This document shows, piece after piece, positions 60,704-64,000 of a DNA stretch of 64,000 bases; positions within the stretch are counted from its first letter, which is position 1; each line of letters opens with the position of its first letter. The translations under genes and the position numbers were made by a program. This stretch comes from Sindora glabra (lineage: Eukaryota; Streptophyta; Magnoliopsida; Fabales; Fabaceae): contig CM035234.1 in NCBI GenBank assembly GCA_020226215.1, positions 806,001 through 870,000 on the forward strand, written 5' to 3'. Under the pieces are notes generated by a model. The model was given only the letters and a program-made list of their open reading frames with translations, made no database searches and was not told the DNA's origin.

Positions 60704-62900
60704 AGTAAATCTAATGCTTTATTTGATTGAAAGTGGAAATGGAAGAACAAAAAATTGAAGTAAAAAGAAATTGGAGAGGAAGTAATTGGAAGTAAAAAAT
60801 TTATTATTTGTTTTGTTTGAAATTGATAAAAATAAGAGGAGAAAAAAATAAAAATAAAATTATTTTTTTATTTAGAATAGATGAAAATTAAGAAAAAAAT
60901 GGAATTGAGTTAAATTATTATAATATTTTATAATATATTATTAATTTTTATTATAATATTAATTCAACAAATTTAATTAAAAATTTATAATATGCTGATA
61001 AAATATTATACATTTAATAATAGATATTTTTTAAATAATTTTAAATAATAATACTAATTTTTATTTTTACATCTATCTTTAATATTAATATTATATATTA
61101 TTGAATTCAAATATTTTTATATATTAACACTTTAATAATGCACGTATGCTTATTAGATTCCAACTTGCAAAATTTGGTAAGCATGAAAATTTGTTATTTT
61201 TTATTTCTTTCAAATTTTTATTTGTTATATTTTAAATAATTTTTTATTTTTTATTTTTTATTTTATAATTTTAATAAAATATTAAATATATTTTCTAATT
61301 TTATTTTTATTAACAAATATTTTATTATTTTATATTTTCAATCAATTTACATTTATTCCATCATATTTTTTATTTTTAATTATTGTAAATTTTAAATATA
61401 AAGAATAATTTTGAAAAACTTATAAAAATAAATAAATAAAATTATTTTTCAATATTTATAAAATCATTTAACTGATATAAATAATAAAAAAAAAGTTGTT
61501 AGCTATGTATAACCGTAAGGGCTATAGTAATGCAAAGATGACCAAAAGTTATTTGTTATACTTTTCCATTGTTCATATCCACGATGGAAGATATTTATAT
61601 TATTCTACCCATTTCTAAATTGATAATCTCATAACTTTAAAAAAGAAAAAAGAAAACACATGAGAGCATTATTTTTACTAATTGATTTACACAAATTAAA
61701 AAGTGGTATAATTAAAAATTGATATTTATAATCATAGTAATTTCATTTATTTAATTACCTTCAAAATTTTACATAATATTATCATGAATAGAAATAATGA
61801 TGATTTAGTTTTGTATTTAATTTGAACACGAATTTTAACATATTATCATACATTTATATTTGTGTAATCTATTTTGATATATCCTAATTATGAAATATTT
61901 TGGACTAAAATTTTTAATTTCAAAAATTACAATGAGGTTTTACGTTACATAGAGTGTCTCGTAACTTCCCAATTTTTTAACTATAAATTGAATAATCAAT
62001 TTAACATTTATAGACTTATTTCAAACAAAATGAGAACTTTTTTTTTGCTATGAAAAAAAAATGAGAACTTTGTTATGTCTTTTATTTCGAGATAGACCAA
62101 TAATGACAAAAATTAAAAAATATATTTATCCATGTCAAAAAATCAAGTAAATCAAAGTGTTTCGTTCATTGTTGCTTTTGTAATTAATATTGATATGCAA
62201 TAGGAAGGATAATCTTTTCTCTTGACAATTCACCAAACCAATCCTATATTCCTATGAACATAATGGAAATGTATTGATAAAATTATGTTGAATTTGTAGT
62301 AAAAAAAAATTCTTTGGTATCGAGTTAGGAAATTTCTCCAGACCGGGTCTCAGAATTATTCAAATACCAAACCCTTCCTTCGCTACCATCCTTGACACCC
62401 ACGTTCAAATTGATGTGCAATGCTTCCACGGAGGACCGCCCGTCAGCCTATTCTACCATATTCAATGGACATTCCAACAAATTCCAATGGAGTAACCTTA
62501 TTTCAAGCAAACAAGAATGACAAATCACGAAAAATCGAACTACCAAGATTTTAGAAGATACATGTGTGCTGAGGACATCGAAGATGGTGGAGAGGATGAA
62601 AATATGCTAGAGGCTCTACACGCAGTGCTACGGAGAGGACAGGATCAATGGTTAATGGGTTTATGGGACTTTTTTCGTTAGAGCACAAGAGCACTGCATG
62701 GAACAACATAAAACTTGACAATTTCACCCTAGTTTACCCTTCATTTCAGGGGGGATATCACCTATGGGTCCCACCAATTTTTCACTTGCAATTCGCTCTC
62801 CCTAAGTTTCACTAGTCAACCAAACAAGGAGAAATCAGAATTTCACCTTACATTTTGCCTCACCCATTTCTTCCCTTCTAGTTTACGCCCATTTCAAACA
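60704..62900. mobile_element. 2.2 kb AT-rich insertion splitting P3
   Basis: Inferred from the interrupted P3 exon. The right end read backwards (CCCTGTTTGAAATGGGCG) weakly resembles the left end (TTTATTTGATTGAAAGTGG), as for diverged inverted ends, with TAA nearby on both sides. It contains a MITE-like copy at 61195-61500. No transposase is visible. A merger of two partial gene copies is an alternative. Confidence 0.35.
61195..61500. mobile_element. MITE-like element, copy 3
   Basis: Shares ordered blocks with 14838-15175 and 29490-29935: TTTTTATTTCTTTC, AATAAAATATTAAATAT, ATTTTATTATTTTATATTTTC and GAATAATTTTGAAAAACTTA. Non-coding. Confidence 0.45.
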
Positions 62901-63055
62901 GGGACTAAGAGGAAGGGGAGCTTCTAGTGGTGACTCAAATATTAACCACTGCTAATGATCCTATCGAAACTATACATTATCGGTAATATTATCAAGGAAT
63001 GATTTTTTGTTCTCAACTGTGTGTAAACCTCACTTAGTCTTTGCCTTTCATTTCC

Positions 63056-64000
63056 TTGAGGTTTCAACTGTTAAATATTAGAAATGTTCGGGCTTCAAAA
63101 TCCATGAGGCCTATTAAATTATATTTAATAGGTTTTGACTTAATTTATTATATAAGTTATGGATTTAAACATATTTAATTGCTCAAGCTTTTATATATAG
63201 TGGGTTAAACCCAAAGTTAACTTAAGCCCAAACTTAAAATTTAAAATAAATATTTATATTATAATTAATTAATATATTATTAAAAAAATATGTAATTAAA
63301 AATTTAATTATATATATATATTAAATTTCATTTCAATTGAGAAAATTACTTGTAATTAATTTTATATTAATTTTGAAAATTTTGTACTTTTATTATTTTT
63401 TCATGAAATAAATAGTAATTTTTTTCAAATACATGTATTATGGGCTTTAGATGAAATCTTTTACATATCTATTATTCAAAAATTTTCTATAAAATTATAA
63501 TTTTTTTAATTATATTACAAACTCTTGAACAAATAATTCTTAAAAATTGTATTAAAAAAGGTTAAAAAACTATAGGATAATAATCATGTAGCTTGTTCCT
63601 ACGAGATAACGTGACATTGTTTATGTTTTTATACTTCTATTTTATGTAAAAAAAAAAAAAAAGTAGGTGAAAGAATGAAAATAAAGTTGTTAACTATATT
63701 AGCAAAACAAAAAATTTTGATTTAATGGAGCCGATTGTTACTAAACAAAATTTTATTTTTATGTATACTAAAAAATCTATAATTATTTAAGAACATTATG
63801 ATATTTTTTATAGTTTTCATTTAAGATATTATAATTTTTTATAAATAAAATATAAAAAATTAAGAAACATTAGATAAATTTATAACTATTGTAACACATA
63901 AACTATTCAGATTTTAATAAAAAAAGTCATAAAAATTAATAAATTTGTAAAGATGTAATTAATTTAATAAAGTTCATATCTATGTATATTTTTTAAAACA
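63056..64000. other. AT-rich intergenic sequence
   Basis: No gene, RNA or clear repeat recognised up to the window end. Confidence 0.5.

Larger units (their letters stand above)
60609..63055 (+). pseudogene. Copy P3 of the P1 family, split by an insertion
   Basis: After an acceptor (TTTTCAATAG, ending 60608) the text reads ETYGSIKDAIPPGRKAEER then GKYKVFDDQSK, matching the helix of P1 exon 2 in phase 1. Similarity ends near 60703, and the frame stops at 60730. The rest of the exon reappears about 2.2 kb on, at about 62905-63055: AAGAGGAAGGGGAGCTTCTA and the following text match P2 DNA around its GASGDSNANH patch and hydrophobic tail, with stops. One exon has thus been split by inserted AT-rich DNA. 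No convincing exon 1 was seen. Confidence 0.5.

Overview
The window looks like nuclear DNA from a flowering plant, most likely a eudicot. It is very AT-rich. Genes have short phase-1 introns and plant-type GT-AG splice sites. There are three Ty1/copia LTR retrotransposons with plant tRNA-iMet primer sites, several MITE-like elements, a plant cytosolic HSP70 and a plant LRR receptor kinase. The species cannot be fixed from the sequence alone. Coordinates of spliced genes were worked out by eye from frame and splice-site continuity.

Layout. 0.3-2.7 kb: a three-exon minus-strand gene resembling the HEADING DATE REPRESSOR 1 family, with G-boxes upstream. 3.5-8.3 kb: an old, heavily mutated copia element. 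9.4-18.9 kb: a head-to-tail segmental duplication (about 5.2 kb and 4.3 kb) carrying small two-exon minus-strand genes for secreted proline-rich peptide precursors (three intact copies, one lost). 18.9-33.6 kb: a long AT-rich stretch with a decayed minus-strand copia fragment, MITE-like repeats and microsatellites but no convincing gene. 33.6-38.3 kb: a non-RD LRR receptor-kinase pseudogene, broken by a 1.24 kb miniature LTR element in its signal-peptide codons and by three further lesions. 39.4-43.8 kb: a younger minus-strand copia element (LTRs about 95% identical by eye). 43.8-45.4 kb: possible traces of a decayed gene. 45.4-52.4 kb: an old plus-strand copia element carrying a MITE in its 3' LTR and another insertion in its interior. 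52.5-54.9 kb: an intronless HSP70 with heat-shock elements and a TATA box, disrupted by a one-base deletion. 56.2-63.1 kb: a second small tandem family of secreted proteins with GPI-signal-like tails, with one intact copy, one frameshifted copy and one split by a 2.2 kb insertion.

The common theme is an arena of duplication and decay for cell-surface and secreted signalling genes. Two unrelated families of small secreted precursors and a pattern-recognition-type receptor kinase sit among transposons, and these families show recent loss-of-function lesions. The best candidates for something undescribed are the two peptide-precursor families, neither of which could be matched confidently to a named plant peptide family.
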